6,623 bases of DNA from contig SFOL01000096.1 of assembly GCA_004552385.1 (NCBI GenBank), positions 1 to 6,623 on the forward strand, read 5' to 3'. Source of the DNA: Bacteroidales bacterium. Lineage in GTDB: Bacteria; Bacteroidota; Bacteroidia; Bacteroidales; Marinilabiliaceae. This document shows positions 5,717 to 6,623 of the stretch, in pieces. Position numbers and translations under genes: made by a program. Each line of letters starts with the position of its first letter. The stretch's first letter is position 1. The notes beneath the pieces are model-generated. The model was not told the origin of the DNA. It saw nothing but the letters and a program-made list of their open reading frames with translations, and ran no database searches.

Positions 5717-5835
5717 CAGCCATCGCCCCGATCCTGAGCCTCCTCGTCGTCTGCGCCGCCGCGGCTGCGCTGATACTCGCCTTCGTCGGGCGCGACGGGG
5801 GGGATGACACCGACTACGACAACGACCTGCTATGA
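5713..5835 (+). CDS. 40-aa single-pass membrane microprotein
   Basis: The start ATG at 5713 overlaps the preceding stop (ATGA), and its own stop overlaps the next start (ATGA at 5832). It encodes 40 residues: a hydrophobic segment from about 4 to 25 ('IAPILSLLVVCAAAAALILA') followed by an Arg and an acidic tail ('GGDDTDYDNDLL'). That is the shape of a one-helix membrane protein; the tail's acidic charge and the single positive residue leave topology uncertain. 'LVVC' is not a proper lipobox. The overlaps at both ends argue strongly that it is translated. Candidates by analogy are a host-inhibiting early protein (as Mu Kil), a superinfection factor or a small holin-like protein. None is shown by the sequence. 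Confidence 0.6.
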   Translation: MTAIAPILSLLVVCAAAAALILAFVGRDGGDDTDYDNDLL

Positions 5836-6071
5836 ACGGCCTCTTCATCAAGCTCGACGGAGTCAGGCCCAGGTACCTGCTCCGCCCGCGAGGGGGCGCG
5901 TTCCTCGTCCTGGAGAGGGCCGACGACGTGCCGCCCCGCCCAGACCTGCCCGGCAAGACCCCCTACCGCCTGCTGCCGCCCGCCTGCGCCACCTACGACG
6001 AGGCCTTGCGCCGCCTCCGGCTGCTCAACGGCGGCGATGGGGGCGCCCCCCCGGCGGGGAAGTCCCGCTGA
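5832..6071 (+). CDS. Small GC-rich protein of unknown function (79 aa)
   Basis: I do not recognise this protein. It begins inside the stop of the membrane microprotein (ATGA), so it is probably translated by reinitiation, and it is the last gene before the terminator hairpin. Residues 1-30 ('MNGLFIKLDGVRPRYLLRPR', 'GGAFLVLERADD') look like a small beta sheet. The centre is Pro-rich ('VPPRPDLPGK'), and 'YDEALRRLRLLNGG' (55-68) looks like an amphipathic helix. The tail is Gly/Pro-rich and probably disordered. Codon third positions are almost all G or C, more extreme than in the transposase. No catalytic motif is visible. The gene is supported mainly by its coupling and by ending just before the terminator. 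Confidence 0.6.
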   Translation: MNGLFIKLDGVRPRYLLRPRGGAFLVLERADDVPPRPDLPGKTPYRLLPPACATYDEALRRLRLLNGGDGGAPPAGKSR

Positions 6072-6079
6072 CAAACGAC

Positions 6080-6115
6080 AAGCCCCCCGCCCGATTCTCG
6101 TCGGGCGGGGGGCTT
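6080..6115. terminator. GC-rich hairpin terminator, possibly bidirectional
   Basis: Arms 6080-6094 (AAGCCCCCCGCCCGA) and 6101-6115 (TCGGGCGGGGGGCTT) pair perfectly over 15 bp around the 6-base loop TTCTCG. It starts 8 bases after the last rightward gene's stop and lies between convergent genes. On the plus strand it is followed by TTCGGCTTT, only a weak U-tract, and on the minus strand by TGTCGTTTGT. Stability comes from the stem. It probably ends rightward early transcription and may also stop leftward transcription from 6158-6568. Confidence 0.8.
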
Positions 6116-6157
6116 TCGGCTTTGCAAAATGCCAAAATACCTTTCCCATTGGAATAG

Positions 6158-6568
6158 TTAACTTTGGCGTATAAGTCTTGATACCCTCACTTTATCGTTG
6201 AGTTGAAACAAGAGGGCGTTGAGTTTTGCATTTCGGCTCGTCCTGCCCACGACAAGGCGCAAGAGCAACCACGCAAGAGCTTTCTTGAAAAAGCCTCTCA
6301 CGTAGCCGCAATCATCAGCACAGTTGTAGCAATAGCAAGTCTCGTCGCCCTCTTTCTGTAAGTCGGGATTAATAGCGGCTTGTAGCCTATTGGAGAGTAC
6401 GTCTAACGTGCGGAAGGGATGGCGGTCGTCGACTATGCGCAAGAGGTGCGCGCCGCAGTAGCTTACGTCTGTTTCGACTTTCGTGACTATTCCTTTCGCC
6501 TCGTCGGCCGTGTCGGCGTCGGTGAGTGTCAGTGTCTGGTGTATGACGTATTCGATTTCTTGTTCCAT
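6158..6568 (-). CDS. Cysteine-rich protein of unknown function, encoded against the operon
   Basis: A 136-aa open frame starting at ATG 6568. The first 75 residues are acidic ('MEQEIEYVIH', 'TLTLTDADTADEAKGI'). C78, C80, C83 and C87 form the cluster 'CYCYNCADDCGY' (78-89), with another Cys at 38. This could bind metal, though it matches no zinc ribbon I can name. After this come a hydrophobic-basic stretch 'FFKKALAWLLLRLVVGR' (93-109), which could be an amphipathic or membrane-associated helix, and a basic tail. It is the only leftward gene in the window besides the repressor, is AT-richer than the operon it faces, and has its own divergent upstream region. These are traits of an independently expressed accessory (moron-like) or regulatory gene. 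Coding status rests on the open frame and layout; no family is recognised. Confidence 0.6.
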   Translation of the reverse strand: MEQEIEYVIHQTLTLTDADTADEAKGIVTKVETDVSYCGAHLLRIVDDRHPFRTLDVLSNRLQAAINPDLQKEGDETCYCYNCADDCGYVRGFFKKALAWLLLRLVVGRTSRNAKLNALLFQLNDKVRVSRLIRQS

Positions 6569-6582
6569 GATAACTGTTTATC
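6569..6582. repeat. Inverted repeat GATAA-CTGT-TTATC in the divergent intergenic region
   Basis: Five-base perfect arms (6569-6573 and 6578-6582) lie directly beside the start codon of the leftward gene and just upstream of the rightward -7 motif. The position suits an operator controlling both directions. The arms are short and AT-rich, so chance is possible. Confidence 0.25.
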
Positions 6583-6592
6583 GCTTGTTTCG

Positions 6593-6600
6593 TATATTTG
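6593..6600 (+). promoter_or_regulatory. Rightward -7 promoter element for the next gene block
   Basis: TATATTTG is a perfect match to the Bacteroidota -7 consensus TAnnTTTG. No clear TTTG lies about 20 bases upstream; ACTG at 6573-6576 is a weak candidate with a 16-base spacer. A weak -33 would be consistent with an activator-dependent promoter. Transcription would begin at about 6605-6608 and leave the window. No gene start is visible before the right edge. Confidence 0.45.
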
Positions 6601-6623
6601 CGGTGTGAGAATGACGGCAGTAG

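Larger units (their letters stand above)
1..6623. mobile_element. Early region of a Mu-like transposable phage/prophage (partial, no ends seen)
   Basis: A leftward repressor gene is followed by a rightward cluster with an HTH regulator, a MuB-like ATPase, a GemA-like protein and a MuA-like DDE transposase. This combination is the hallmark of Mu-type transposable phages. The repressor is cut at the left edge and no structural (head, tail, Mor/C) genes are reached, so only the control and transposition part is visible. No terminal repeats or target duplication can be located. It could also be a degenerate prophage or a phage-derived transposon lacking virion genes; the window cannot tell these apart. 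Confidence 0.85.

Noticed and set aside
5797..5803. Run of seven G as a possible programmed frameshift joining the microprotein to the 79-aa protein
   Set aside because: A -1 slip into the 79-aa frame meets TGA at 5805-5807 immediately, and a +1 slip enters a shadow frame; ATGA reinitiation at 5832 explains the layout.
5458..5835. 125-codon frame overlapping the coiled-coil protein gene
   Set aside because: Only its last 40 codons (from ATG 5713) look real; the upstream part is an Arg/Pro-rich shadow of the 5321-5716 gene.
5804..6157. 117-codon plus-strand and 111-codon minus-strand open frames over the last operon gene
   Set aside because: Both have low-complexity, Arg/Pro/Ala-rich shadow composition and run through the terminator hairpin or oppose the coupled gene chain.
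1..6623. CRISPR array, tRNA or rRNA gene, phage terminal repeats or target duplication
   Set aside because: No regularly spaced repeats, no cloverleaf-like or ribosomal sequence and no end pair were seen; the element's ends must lie outside the window.

Overview
The window reads as the early (lysogeny-control and transposition) region of a Mu-like transposable phage, prophage or related element in a Bacteroidota host. Two things point to Bacteroidota. The transposase belongs by recollection to the Mu-type family common in Bacteroidales elements, with its 'TLDGWDAELLYQK' and 'NAKAKIIEPWFR' signatures. The promoter-like sites also fit the Bacteroidota pattern (TTTG near -33, TAnnTTTG near -7) rather than sigma70. 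Genus cannot be fixed: genes are mostly GC-rich, while the control regions at both ends are AT-richer. Neither end of the element is visible, so the element runs past both sides of the window.

Layout. At 1-234 (minus) is the N-terminal part of an XRE-type repressor, cut by the left edge. At about 235-309 is a compact control region: a Bacteroidota-type rightward promoter (239-270), followed at the expected transcription start by a perfect 23-bp palindrome (272-294), the best candidate operator. From 310 to 6071 all genes run rightward and are tightly packed: a helix-turn-helix regulator (310-708), a MuB-like AAA+ ATPase (715-1593), a second RecA-fold P-loop ATPase overlapping it by ATGA (1590-2210), a GemA/Mu gp16-like protein (2229-2711), the MuA-like DDE transposase (2735-4711), an unrecognised 74-aa protein (4737-4961), a DUF4406-type protein (4969-5289), a 131-aa coiled-coil protein (5321-5716), a 40-aa membrane microprotein (5713-5835) and a 79-aa protein (5832-6071). 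The last three are chained by two ATGA overlaps. A strong GC-rich hairpin at 6080-6115 closes the cluster. It faces a minus-strand gene (6158-6568) for a cysteine-rich 136-aa protein of unknown function. A divergent control region at 6569-6623, with a perfect -7 motif pointing right, probably starts the next block of genes.

How the parts fit. The repressor and the first rightward gene resemble the Mu c/ner pair: divergent regulators around a shared operator, deciding between lysogeny and lytic transposition. The MuB-like ATPase would choose and deliver target DNA and activate the transposase. GemA-like and RecA-like proteins probably modulate host DNA handling or replication during transposition. 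Compared with Mu, the order is unusual: ATPase genes come first and the transposase last in the transposition block. The small downstream genes occupy the place of the Mu semi-essential early genes. No function can be proved for most of them from sequence alone.
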